Assembly (NCBI GenBank): GCA_903835275.1
Contig: CAILMK010000052.1
Coordinates: 1 to 11,599, forward strand
Length of the DNA stretch: 11,599 bases
Source: an uncultured bacterium
Lineage (GTDB): Bacteria > Bacteroidota > Bacteroidia > CAILMK01
Reading direction: 5' to 3'
How positions within the stretch are numbered: position 1 is the first letter of the stretch; each line of letters opens with the position of its first letter. The translations under genes and the position numbers were made by a program. The notes under the pieces were generated by a model. That model was not told where the DNA came from and did no database searches. It saw only the letters and a program-made list of their open reading frames with translations. Of the stretch, positions 6,472-11,599 are shown in pieces.

Positions 6472-7659
6472 TTACAGTACTTTCTTCACAAGGTCAGCGG
6501 CTTCGCTGAGCAAGGTAGCTGAATATACTTTCAGCCCGCTTTCCTGGATGATCTTCTTTGCTTCCTCGGCATTGGTACCTTGCAGGCGTACAATAATAGG
6601 TACGTTTACATTGCCCAGGTTCTTATAAGCTTCCACGATACCATTGGCAACGCGGTCACAACGAACGATACCACCAAAAATATTAATCAGGATCGCTTTT
6701 ACATTAGGATCAGCAAGAATAATACGGAAACCGGCTTCAACGGTTACTGCATTTGCAGTTCCGCCTACGTCAAGGAAGTTGGCAGGTTCGCCACCGGCAA
6801 GCTTGATCATATCCATGGTTGCCATGGCAAGGCCTGCGCCATTCACCATACAACCTACGTTTCCTTCAAGCCTGATATAGTTGAGGTTATGCTTCTTTGC
6901 TTCAATCTCCAATTCATCTTCTTCATTCAGGTCGCGCATTGCTTCGTAGTCCGGATGGCGATAAAGTGCGCTATCATCCAGGTTTACTTTTGCATCCACA
7001 GCAATGATCTTATCGTCAGAAGTCTTGAGAACAGGATTGATCTCAAACATGGATGAATCCGTAGAACCGTATGCCTTATAAAGTGCGGCAACGAACTTCA
7101 CCATGGATTTAAAGGCTTCGCCCTCGCAACCCAGATTGAATGCTATCCTGCGTGCCTGGAATCCCTGCAAACCAACGGCTGGATCTATGGATTCCTTGAA
7201 TATTCTGTCAGGAGTATTATGTGCCACTTCCTCAATATCCATTCCTCCTTCAGTGGAATACATAATGATATTGCGTCCGGCGGTACGATCCAAAAGAACG
7301 CTCATGTAAAATTCCTTCGTAGGGTTTGCACCGGGATAATAAACGTCCTGTGCAATAAGTACCTTGTGTACAAATTTTCCGGCTGGACCCGTTTGCGGTG
7401 TAACGAGTGTCATCCCGAGGATCTTTCCGGAAATTTCCTTTACATCATCGAGTGACTTGGCAAGCTTTACGCCACCGCCTTTACCGCGGCCACCTGCATG
7501 TATCTGTGCCTTTATCACATACCAGGAAGTTCCTGTTTGTGCATTCAATTGTTTCGCAGCTTCCACTGCGCCTTCAGGTGTATCGGCAACAATGCCTTCC
7601 TGAATGGCTACACCAAAGCTTTTAAGTATTTGTTTTCCTTGATATTCGTGAATATTCAT
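6472..7659 (-). CDS. sucC: ADP-forming succinyl-CoA synthetase beta subunit
   Basis: SucC is the nucleotide-binding subunit of succinyl-CoA synthetase, which interconverts succinyl-CoA and succinate with ATP formation in the TCA cycle. The 395-aa length is normal (E. coli 388 aa). The N-terminal ATP-grasp domain starts with MNIHEYQGK and has HAGGRGKGGG at 54-63; the second half has GCMVNGAGLAMATMD (269-283), GGEPANFLDVGG (289-300) and the power-helix-type INIFGGIVRCD (325-335). The ATG at 7659 gives the standard N-terminus. sucD is not adjacent, so the alpha subunit must be encoded elsewhere. The gene is divergent from the frameshifted plus-strand gene and is followed by its own terminator. 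Its product supplies or uses the succinyl-CoA that DapD needs, but no shared regulation is visible. Confidence 0.97.
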   Translation of the reverse strand: MNIHEYQGKQILKSFGVAIQEGIVADTPEGAVEAAKQLNAQTGTSWYVIKAQIHAGGRGKGGGVKLAKSLDDVKEISGKILGMTLVTPQTGPAGKFVHKVLIAQDVYYPGANPTKEFYMSVLLDRTAGRNIIMYSTEGGMDIEEVAHNTPDRIFKESIDPAVGLQGFQARRIAFNLGCEGEAFKSMVKFVAALYKAYGSTDSSMFEINPVLKTSDDKIIAVDAKVNLDDSALYRHPDYEAMRDLNEEDELEIEAKKHNLNYIRLEGNVGCMVNGAGLAMATMDMIKLAGGEPANFLDVGGTANAVTVEAGFRIILADPNVKAILINIFGGIVRCDRVANGIVEAYKNLGNVNVPIIVRLQGTNAEEAKKIIQESGLKVYSATLLSEAADLVKKVL

Positions 7660-7663
7660 GCAG

Positions 7664-7671
7664 CAAAATTA
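7664..7671 (-). promoter_or_regulatory. Possible -7 box of sucC
   Basis: The minus strand reads TAATTTTG, an exact TAnnTTTG match, only 4 nt before the ATG, which would give a leaderless or nearly leaderless mRNA. No TTG sits at the right upstream distance, and the site lies at the edge of an 8-bp repeat, so it may be chance. Confidence 0.25.
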
Positions 7672-7730
7672 GTTAATTAGTTATTAAGTTGATTGGGTTA
7701 ATGTGATAATAGGATAATTTGCCAATGTGC
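7667..7730. repeat. 8-bp tandem repeat upstream of sucC
   Basis: Eight octamers in unbroken phase, starting AATTAGTT, AATTAGTT and later TAATGTGA, TAATAGGA, keep A at position 2 and T at position 4 in seven of eight units. The tract fills half of the divergent spacer between sucC and the plus-strand gene. Confidence 0.65.
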
Positions 7731-7755
7731 TACTGAAAAAACCAATTGAAAACAT

Positions 7756-7763
7756 TAAATTTG
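7756..7763 (+). promoter_or_regulatory. -7 promoter box of the frameshifted plus-strand gene
   Basis: TAAATTTG matches TAnnTTTG exactly, with CTG (one base from TTG) 20 nt upstream at 7733-7735. Transcription would begin near 7770, about 28 nt before the ATG at 7798. Confidence 0.5.
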
Positions 7764-7797
7764 GTATTCCTTACGTTATTATGAAAAATAAAGCATC

Positions 7798-8216
7798 ATG
7801 AAACATTTATCATTACTTCTATTTGTTTTTATGGGTTTGCAATGCCATGGGCAGCAAACTTCAAAAATAGGTAAGCATTCATATCAATGGCTTTTTGGAG
7901 GACGGGATGCCTCAAAAATTACAAGAAAAGAGTTCCTGCTTGCCTTGAACGATTCTTCCTCGCCTCTAACTTTTTCATTGGACACTCCTTAAAATATGAT
8001 GGGTATAAATACAATATAACCTTTGTTCCTGTGGCAGGTGAAAAAATTGTAGAGGCAGACATTAAAGGAAAAGGTTTGGAAATAGAAAAGCTCATATCGG
8101 GATTCAAAAAAGATATTTCCGATATTAAATTCATAATTTTCACAGACGTTTGTATGTTAGGACCTTTCGGAACAGTAAAAATAACCCATGACTTCAAGAT
8201 AGAGTTTATTGAATAA
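7798..8216 (+). pseudogene. Frameshifted small exported protein, possibly GldM C-terminal-like
   Basis: Two overlapping frames together read as one protein of about 139 aa. Frame one (7798-7992, 64 aa) gives a signal peptide (MKHLSLLLF..., likely cleavage near CHG/QQ) and then KITRKEFLLALND, ending at TAA 7990-7992. The protein-like continuation is in the -1 frame from TTA at 7989: LKYDGYKYNITFVPVAGEK and on to FGTVKITHDFKIEF, 75 aa to the TAA at 8214. The sequence before 7989 in the second frame looks unnatural. Loss of one T from an ancestral CCTTTAAAA would explain it. The ITRKEF...F.L...YNITF...GTVKI...F pattern is reminiscent of the GldM C-terminal domain of the Bacteroidota gliding/secretion machine, but this is a weak resemblance. 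A sequencing error, a recent mutation, or two real short proteins remain possible. It is the only plus-strand gene here and has its own promoter box. Confidence 0.6.
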
Positions 8217-8232
8217 TTATTAAGGCATATCC

Positions 8233-8265
8233 ATAATTACTTAATTTACTTAATAACCCAATAAC
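8233..8265. repeat. 8-bp tandem repeat before the CAP gene stop
   Basis: Four octamer-like units (ATAATTAC, a 9-nt unit, TTAATAAC, CCAATAAC) fill the spacer between the two convergent stops at 8216 and 8269. They resemble the units at 5481-5512. Confidence 0.5.
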
Positions 8266-8268
8266 CAC

Positions 8269-9243
8269 TTACGGCTGAAAGATCGTAACATCATATTCGT
8301 AATTGATCTTTTTACCGTGAAGCATCACATTGTATAACTTTACATGATAGGTAATATCTTCTGATGATAAGATATCTGTTTTTACAGGAATCCACACGAG
8401 GGTATTATCTCCATAGCCGTATTTCAGGGGCTCCAGGCTTACAGATACACGCTGGCCGGTATTTTGATTGGTCATTTGTACACTTGTGTGGCTGAAATCG
8501 GCATCGGGAATTGCACAAGACCAGCGGTCAAAAACAAGCGGTGCAGGAATATATCCCTTGCAAGGCCAGGTAATAGAAAAAGGAATCTTGCCCTTAGTTT
8601 CCTGTTTGTTTATCACCCAAAGGGCTCCATAATCCCCAGTGGAGCCAAAGCCAAATTTCCCTGCGGCAGAATTTAATATCCAGCGCCGGTGGCCAACGGA
8701 CCCATTGGAAGTGCCATCATCCCGGATAAAATTACGAATAAATACAGATGGATCGCCTTCATAACTTTCGCCCAGGTTGGAATTTGAAGCACCGGTTGCC
8801 GCCTCCTCTGAATAACATTTCCATGTTTTTGGCGGGTTATGACTAAGCTCTCCGTTCGCTTTCATCAATGCCGCTGCTTTTTGAGCCAGTGCATTTTCTT
8901 GCGCTCCAAAAGTAACCGGTGGAAGGCTATCCAGCGCACGGAAAAAATTTATCCGTTGCAAAACAGAGTTGAGTTGCGTGGAATCCATGCTTCCGGCATT
9001 GCAGGTTTTCAAATCACCGTTCCATTTGAATTCACTAATAGCTATGGGAAATAAATACTTAAGCACATACTTTTCCTTTATACTAGTCTTGAGGTAAAGC
9101 ATTCTTGCATCAGGATTGTACTTGTATACGGGTGTGGTTGATTTTTTTGTTTTCGGACCTTTAGGAGCGCTTTCGAAAGAAAAGGAGAACAAAATAAAGG
9201 CTATGAATAGAAGCCTCAAGATTTTTAAATAAGATGGCGTCAT
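8269..9243 (-). CDS. Secreted CAP/SCP-domain protein
   Basis: This exported protein has a CAP (SCP/PR-1-like) domain, a fold whose bacterial members are mostly of unknown role. The open frame extends to an ATG at 9390, but the start at 9243 is preferred because it gives a normal signal peptide (MTPSYLKILR, hydrophobic 9-22) and a 324-aa protein, whereas the 49 upstream residues are Ser/Lys/Arg-rich and unlike an N-terminus. The CAP core runs about 90-212: INFFRALDSLPPV, LSHNPP with His135, SNLGES with Glu159, and GHRRWIL with His185, which fit the conserved His/Glu cavity. A beta-rich C-terminal region of about 110 residues (215-324) follows and has no assigned function here. The gene is convergent with the frameshifted plus-strand gene. 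No TAnnTTTG box is visible upstream. Confidence 0.87.
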   Translation of the reverse strand: MTPSYLKILRLLFIAFILFSFSFESAPKGPKTKKSTTPVYKYNPDARMLYLKTSIKEKYVLKYLFPIAISEFKWNGDLKTCNAGSMDSTQLNSVLQRINFFRALDSLPPVTFGAQENALAQKAAALMKANGELSHNPPKTWKCYSEEAATGASNSNLGESYEGDPSVFIRNFIRDDGTSNGSVGHRRWILNSAAGKFGFGSTGDYGALWVINKQETKGKIPFSITWPCKGYIPAPLVFDRWSCAIPDADFSHTSVQMTNQNTGQRVSVSLEPLKYGYGDNTLVWIPVKTDILSSEDITYHVKLYNVMLHGKKINYEYDVTIFQP

Positions 9244-9444
9244 GATATAATAACGCTTTTTAAAGATCAAAAGTGATTCGGGTTTAACTAATTGATAATT
9301 AATGCTTTGTCTCCGTAAAAAAAGTGAATTAAAGGCAGGGGAGGAGCTGCTTTTATTTTCAGGACGGTATTTATTGGACCTAATAATCAAAAAGCACGGA
9401 AAATGAAGGTTTCCCTAATAAATCAATAAAGCCGAGCTTGGAAA

Positions 9445-10023
9445 CTATGCCGTTTTGTAGTTGTATTCTTTGTTCAACAAATAGAAAGCACCGAAGAAAA
9501 GACTCGTAAAGAATAAATCACCGCAAACAGTTAATAATATGGAAGTTGCGATGCCTGAGTGCATGTTATAGTTTAAGAAGGCAAGTCCTGCAGCATAACA
9601 TTCCATTAATCCGCCAAACGTATGTGGATATAGAGCTTGTGAAGCCCAGGTACCGAAATTGGTTACGAGGAAAAAGATAACTGTACTTAGTACTGATGCG
9701 CCAATAATTGGTAATGGTTTCCTGTTATTGCGGATAGCGAACCCGAGCAGGGTGATCAATAAAAAAGCTCCGTAAACGTAAGGCATGCTTGAATGAAAAC
9801 CGTAGCCCGGCCTTGCAATTTCAAGGATCACATCACTAATAAGCATTGCTGCAATTGGTACTGCGAAAGCAAGCTTTTTATTGCGGAAAGCCGCGCCGCC
9901 AAACAATGCCATTCCGGCTATTGGAGTGAAATTCCAGGCATGTGGAACGAGCCTGCTGATAGCAAGGATTGCGATGCCGCTTAACATGATCAGCCAGGTA
10001 TAATGTTGCTTTTGAGTAGCCAT
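9445..10023 (-). CDS. DUF6580 family integral membrane protein
   Basis: This 192-aa inner-membrane protein matches the DUF6580 group, often labelled a putative transport protein; substrate unknown. Five or six hydrophobic helices can be placed (about 9-25, 33-46, 50-68, 82-97, 105-121 and 155-183). Family-like stretches are NFTPIAGMALFGGAAF (31-46), FFLVTNFGTWASQALYP (117-133) and a conserved CGDLFF (167-172). The size and helix number are like substrate-binding S-components of ECF transporters, but that is only inference. The ATG at 10023 lies 22 bp after a TAGTTTTG promoter box. No riboswitch that could name the substrate was recognised in the upstream spacer. A weak GGAAA/TTTCC hairpin lies about 30 bp past the stop. 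Confidence 0.8.
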   Translation of the reverse strand: MATQKQHYTWLIMLSGIAILAISRLVPHAWNFTPIAGMALFGGAAFRNKKLAFAVPIAAMLISDVILEIARPGYGFHSSMPYVYGAFLLITLLGFAIRNNRKPLPIIGASVLSTVIFFLVTNFGTWASQALYPHTFGGLMECYAAGLAFLNYNMHSGIATSILLTVCGDLFFTSLFFGAFYLLNKEYNYKTA

Positions 10024-10045
10024 AATTTCAGTTTATTTCGTTGTA

Positions 10046-10053
10046 CAAAACTA
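10046..10053 (-). promoter_or_regulatory. -7 promoter box of the DUF6580 gene
   Basis: The minus strand reads TAGTTTTG, an exact TAnnTTTG match, 22 bp before the ATG. No good TTG lies 17-23 nt upstream. Confidence 0.4.
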
Positions 10054-10390
10054 ATGAATTCCCGTGGATTTTGAATGCATTTGAAAGCACAGAATTTCCA
10101 AATTCAAATTTCAGCATCCCTTGCCCATTTTTAAACGCGATCGTTCAGCGACAGAAAAGCGCCTCTAAAACTGATTGAAAAGTGAATACTATATTTCACG
10201 CTTTTGGTGATAAGATCAGATGCAGGGATTCTATTCTCCCTATGAAACCATGAAATATATTTGTTGTATAATTTATATTATGTTAAGTAACAATGATAAG
10301 TAAGACTTCCGGAATCCCGTCTTTAATGAGGTCCCGGATGGTTTGATAAACCCAGACCCCTGACCACCTCCTGATAAACTCTATGGGCAT

Positions 10391-10413
10391 AAAAAAAACT
10401 CCTTGCGGAGTTT
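10391..10413 (-). terminator. Rho-independent terminator after the lipoprotein cluster
   Basis: A 7-bp stem (AAACTCC/GGAGTTT) with a 4-nt loop runs on the minus strand into eight T (10398-10391). It lies about 75 bp past the stop of the 85-aa lipoprotein. Confidence 0.75.
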
Positions 10414-10430
10414 CAGTTTTTAAAATTCGA

Positions 10431-10486
10431 GGAATTCGTGACTTAATCGTTTACCGGATTCCCGGATTAATCCTATTCGAAATTCA
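10431..10486. repeat. Degenerate 8-bp tandem repeat after the 85-aa lipoprotein gene
   Basis: Seven octamers in phase, best seen in CGGATTCC and CGGATTAA, keep an ATT-like core. A perfect GGATTAATCC palindrome (10464-10473) arises within it. The units resemble CGAATTAA at 5489. Confidence 0.45.
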
Positions 10487-10488
10487 AT

Positions 10489-10746
10489 CTACAAATTGAC
10501 ATTTACATTAACATGGCTGCCGTGTGGCGCACATGGAACATAAATTGCATTTGTTGCAAAATCTACGATCAGGCTTGGCCAGAATATTACGATGTCTGCA
10601 ATAAGGGCAACTACCCTTATTGACCTGGAAGCATTTGCCGGCTTAGCCCTTTGGCAATTATCCACCTGACCGCCGAATATAGTGGCACAACTGGAGAAAA
10701 CCCCGCTGCATAGCAGGCATAAGGTCAATATTTTTAAGTATTTCAT
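10489..10746 (-). CDS. Small lipoprotein, 85 aa
   Basis: A predicted lipoprotein of unknown function. Residues 1-19 form a lipoprotein signal peptide ending GVFSS, with the lipidated Cys at 20. The CATIFGG start of the mature protein and the later WPSLIVDFATNAIYVP (56-71) are reminiscent of small YceK-like lipoproteins, a loose resemblance only. A second hydrophobic segment (43-62) may enter the membrane. Besides Cys20 there are Cys31 and Cys72, which could form a disulfide in the periplasm. The tail HVNVNVNL has alternating Val-Asn. The ATG is at 10746, 18 bp after the stop of the 42-aa lipoprotein gene, so they are likely cotranscribed, with a terminator downstream. Confidence 0.75.
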   Translation of the reverse strand: MKYLKILTLCLLCSGVFSSCATIFGGQVDNCQRAKPANASRSIRVVALIADIVIFWPSLIVDFATNAIYVPCAPHGSHVNVNVNL

Positions 10747-10764
10747 AAGAATAATATTTAGTTA

Positions 10765-10893
10765 TTATTTTGATGCGCCCTGACTTGATTCTGTTGATTT
10801 GTCTGTTAATACCCTTGCATGGGCAGATACAGAGCAACTGCTTAAAATGTACATTAAAACTGTACAGGCGGCGAGAAGTTTTAGAGTTTTCAT
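10765..10893 (-). CDS. Mini-lipoprotein, 42 aa
   Basis: A 42-codon gene that is easy to miss. It begins with ATG (10893) and ends with TAA (10765-10767). The product starts MKTLKLLAACTV and has a lipobox ILSSC with Cys20, leaving a mature peptide of 23 residues: SVSAHARV, then a hydrophilic Ser/Lys/Glu/Gln tail. Support comes from the lipoprotein signal, a start and Cys position identical in layout to its three neighbours, and tight spacing: 49 bp after the 44-aa gene and 18 bp before the 85-aa gene, with no terminator between. No own promoter box is visible. Function unknown; it could be an anchor or regulator peptide, or a decayed longer lipoprotein. Confidence 0.6.
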   Translation of the reverse strand: MKTLKLLAACTVLMYILSSCSVSAHARVLTDKSTESSQGASK

Positions 10894-10942
10894 ATATGCT
10901 ATTTATTAATTAGGTTAAAGTGTAAATACTTCCATTTTTTCA

Positions 10943-11077
10943 TTAGTCCCGGTCATGGCGTTCATGATTTTCGTGATGTTCCCTTCCATGTCCGCGTCCT
11001 CCTTCAGGAACTATAATACATGATGTGAGAATATTTATTACCAGAATGCCAAGGATAAGTTTCAGGAGATTTTTCAT
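10943..11077 (-). CDS. Mini-lipoprotein with His-rich tail, 44 aa
   Basis: The chosen start at 11077 (a longer frame begins at 11143) gives MKNLLKLILGILV and a lipobox ILTSC with Cys20. The 22 residues before it do not look like a signal peptide. The mature peptide is IIVPEGG followed by a Gly/His/Arg/Glu/Asp-rich tail with five His (30, 34, 35, 38, 41), a composition that could bind Zn, Ni or Cu. It is a paralogue of the 42-aa protein at 11303-11431 (shared SCI-V/I-VP-x-G). It appears to head an operon with the two lipoprotein genes downstream. Membrane location is inferred from the lipobox; a surface-export signal (acidic residues right after Cys) is absent. Confidence 0.65.
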   Translation of the reverse strand: MKNLLKLILGILVINILTSCIIVPEGGRGHGREHHENHERHDRD

Positions 11078-11122
11078 TGTGAATCTATTTGAATGAATTG
11101 TATAATTCAATAAGTTATGAGA

Positions 11123-11130
11123 CAAAATTA
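11123..11130 (-). promoter_or_regulatory. -7 box before the His-rich mini-lipoprotein gene
   Basis: The minus strand reads TAATTTTG, an exact TAnnTTTG match, about 45 bp before the chosen ATG at 11077. A transcript from it would start near 11117, downstream of the longer-frame start at 11143, which supports the shorter protein. No -33 TTG is seen. Confidence 0.4.
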
Positions 11131-11210
11131 ACCTGCAAGCCACCTGATATTGTTACATCTTTCCTGCTTTTTGTTATAAGTTTAGCTGCCTTTTTTGCCA
11201 TCAATTGGGA

Positions 11211-11257
11211 AAAAAAAGTGCCGTTTACATTGCGCCCAAAGGGCAATGTAAACGGCA
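11211..11257 (-). terminator. Long-stem terminator after the Tyr/His-rich mini-lipoprotein gene
   Basis: Perfect 15-bp arms (11219-11233 and 11243-11257) close a 9-nt loop, then one C and seven T follow on the minus strand. It begins about 45 bp past the stop at 11303. The stem is unusually long for a simple terminator, though it fits the rho-independent pattern. Confidence 0.8.
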
Positions 11258-11302
11258 AGAAACCATTCAGCGTTTTATCAATTAAACGAGATTCAGTACG
11301 TC

Positions 11303-11431
11303 TTAATAGCGGTAATCACGGTCATGGTAATACCTTCTATGTTCATGATACCTGCCGGCAGGCACAACAATACATGATGACAATGAAGAGATAATTAAGA
11401 GACCGAATATGATTTTAGTAAGGTGTTTCAT
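11303..11431 (-). CDS. Mini-lipoprotein with Tyr/His/Arg-rich tail, 42 aa
   Basis: The preferred start at 11431 (a longer frame begins at 11485) gives MKHLTKIIFGLL and a lipobox SLSSC with Cys20. The mature peptide is IVVPAG followed by a tail rich in Tyr (5), His (3), Arg and Asp. It is a paralogue of the 44-aa protein downstream: both have MK-x-L, Cys20, then two branched residues, VP-x-G and a charged aromatic/His tail. It is its own transcription unit, ended by a 15-bp-stem terminator. No TAnnTTTG box is seen upstream; a small TTGTA-AAA-TACAA inverted repeat lies at 11456-11468. Function unknown; metal binding or envelope interaction is speculative. Confidence 0.65.
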   Translation of the reverse strand: MKHLTKIIFGLLIISSLSSCIVVPAGRYHEHRRYYHDRDYRY

Positions 11432-11599
11432 AGCATTGTATTTTAGTGTTCTGTATTGTAAAATACAACATCCGTGCCGAAGCATTTGTTACCTACTGTA
11501 CCTGAATGATAATCAATAGTATAATGTCATAACTTAAATGGGTTTAACTATAAAATAAAACTGGCTAACAGCTTTTAGGATTCTTTGCCCCCTAACCCC
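11432..11599. other. AT-rich end of the window without a gene
   Basis: Apart from the small inverted repeat at 11456-11468, nothing is recognised. The window ends in non-coding sequence upstream of the last lipoprotein gene. Confidence 0.5.

Larger units (their letters stand above)
10024..10488. other. 465-bp spacer with terminator and repeats, no convincing gene
   Basis: It holds the DUF6580 promoter (10046-10053), a terminator for the lipoprotein cluster (10391-10413) and a degenerate 8-bp repeat (10431-10486). The part at 10283-10390 carries small nested inverted repeats (GAGGT/ACCTC enclosing GGTTT-ATC-AAACC) and a 35-codon ORF that begins inside the terminator T-run; neither is convincing as a gene. 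No riboswitch or tRNA is recognised. Confidence 0.6.

Noticed and set aside
6250..6510. GCTTCGCTGAG shared between the palindrome cluster and the sucC 3' end
   Set aside because: Eleven-base matches are expected by chance in a window of this size, and the copy in sucC is coding sequence.
6580..7056. A 158-codon plus-strand frame antisense to sucC
   Set aside because: It lies wholly opposite a highly conserved housekeeping gene and its product has no recognisable domain; it is a frame shadow.
7984..7995. Programmed -1 frameshift at CCTTAAAAT
   Set aside because: The frame-zero codons do not form an X-XXY-YYZ slippery heptamer and no downstream pseudoknot is evident, so a lost base is a simpler explanation.
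9398..9414. GGAAA/TTTCC hairpin after the DUF6580 gene as a terminator
   Set aside because: Only five weak pairs and a displaced T-run; not strong enough to list as a terminator.
10283..10390. A 35-codon minus-strand ORF starting MPIEFIRRW
   Set aside because: Its ATG abuts the T-run of a terminator, so it would lie beyond transcript termination, and it has no promoter box or signal peptide. It may be a remnant, but cannot be supported as a gene.
10024..10488. Riboswitch upstream of the DUF6580 gene
   Set aside because: No conserved riboswitch core could be recognised, and the nearest promoter box would give a leader too short to hold one.
11089..11394. A 101-codon plus-strand frame across the lipoprotein spacer
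   Set aside because: It reads through a 15-bp-stem terminator and opposite the 42-aa lipoprotein gene, and its protein looks unnatural.

Overview
The window looks like a chromosomal stretch from a member of the Bacteroidota, probably a Chitinophagales/Sphingobacteriales-type bacterium. The evidence is a TAnnTTTG-type -7 promoter box upstream of several genes, no clear Shine-Dalgarno sequences, a DUF5106/TlpA thioredoxin protein, a DUF6580 membrane protein, a possible GldM-like fragment, moderately AT-rich DNA, and spacers full of short tandem repeats and palindromes. Taxonomy is inferred from style and was not searched. All intact genes lie on the minus strand; one broken gene lies on the plus strand.

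Layout, low to high coordinates: a family 9 glycosyltransferase with a TTG start (62-1072); dapD of lysine/diaminopimelate synthesis (1149-1982); a secreted DUF5106/TlpA thioredoxin-like protein (1991-3430) whose stop lies 8 bp before dapD, so these two form an operon with a recognisable promoter (3500-3530) and a terminator after dapD; a COG2509-type FAD-dependent dehydrogenase (3620-5194); a YciO/Sua5-family protein (5509-6141); sucC, succinyl-CoA synthetase beta (6472-7659); a frameshifted plus-strand gene for a small exported protein (7798-8216); a secreted CAP/SCP-domain protein (8269-9243); a DUF6580 integral membrane protein (9445-10023); and four tiny lipoproteins (10489-11431), one of them only 42 aa and easily missed.

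How they relate: DapD consumes succinyl-CoA and SucC is half of the enzyme that makes or uses it, but they are separate transcription units about 4.5 kb apart and no sucD is present. The glycosyltransferase probably builds lipopolysaccharide or another surface glycan. The envelope theme continues with the TlpA-like, CAP, DUF6580 and lipoprotein genes. Most of the window is housekeeping. No CRISPR array, tRNA, rRNA, phage or intact transposon is visible.

The most unusual material is (1) the four-gene mini-lipoprotein cluster, in which every protein has its lipidated Cys at exactly residue 20 and two are paralogues with His/Arg/Tyr-rich tails; (2) a ~130-bp nested palindrome between yciO and sucC, plus related hairpins elsewhere; and (3) degenerate tandem repeats of 7, 8 and 9 bp at gene edges, some running through stop codons.
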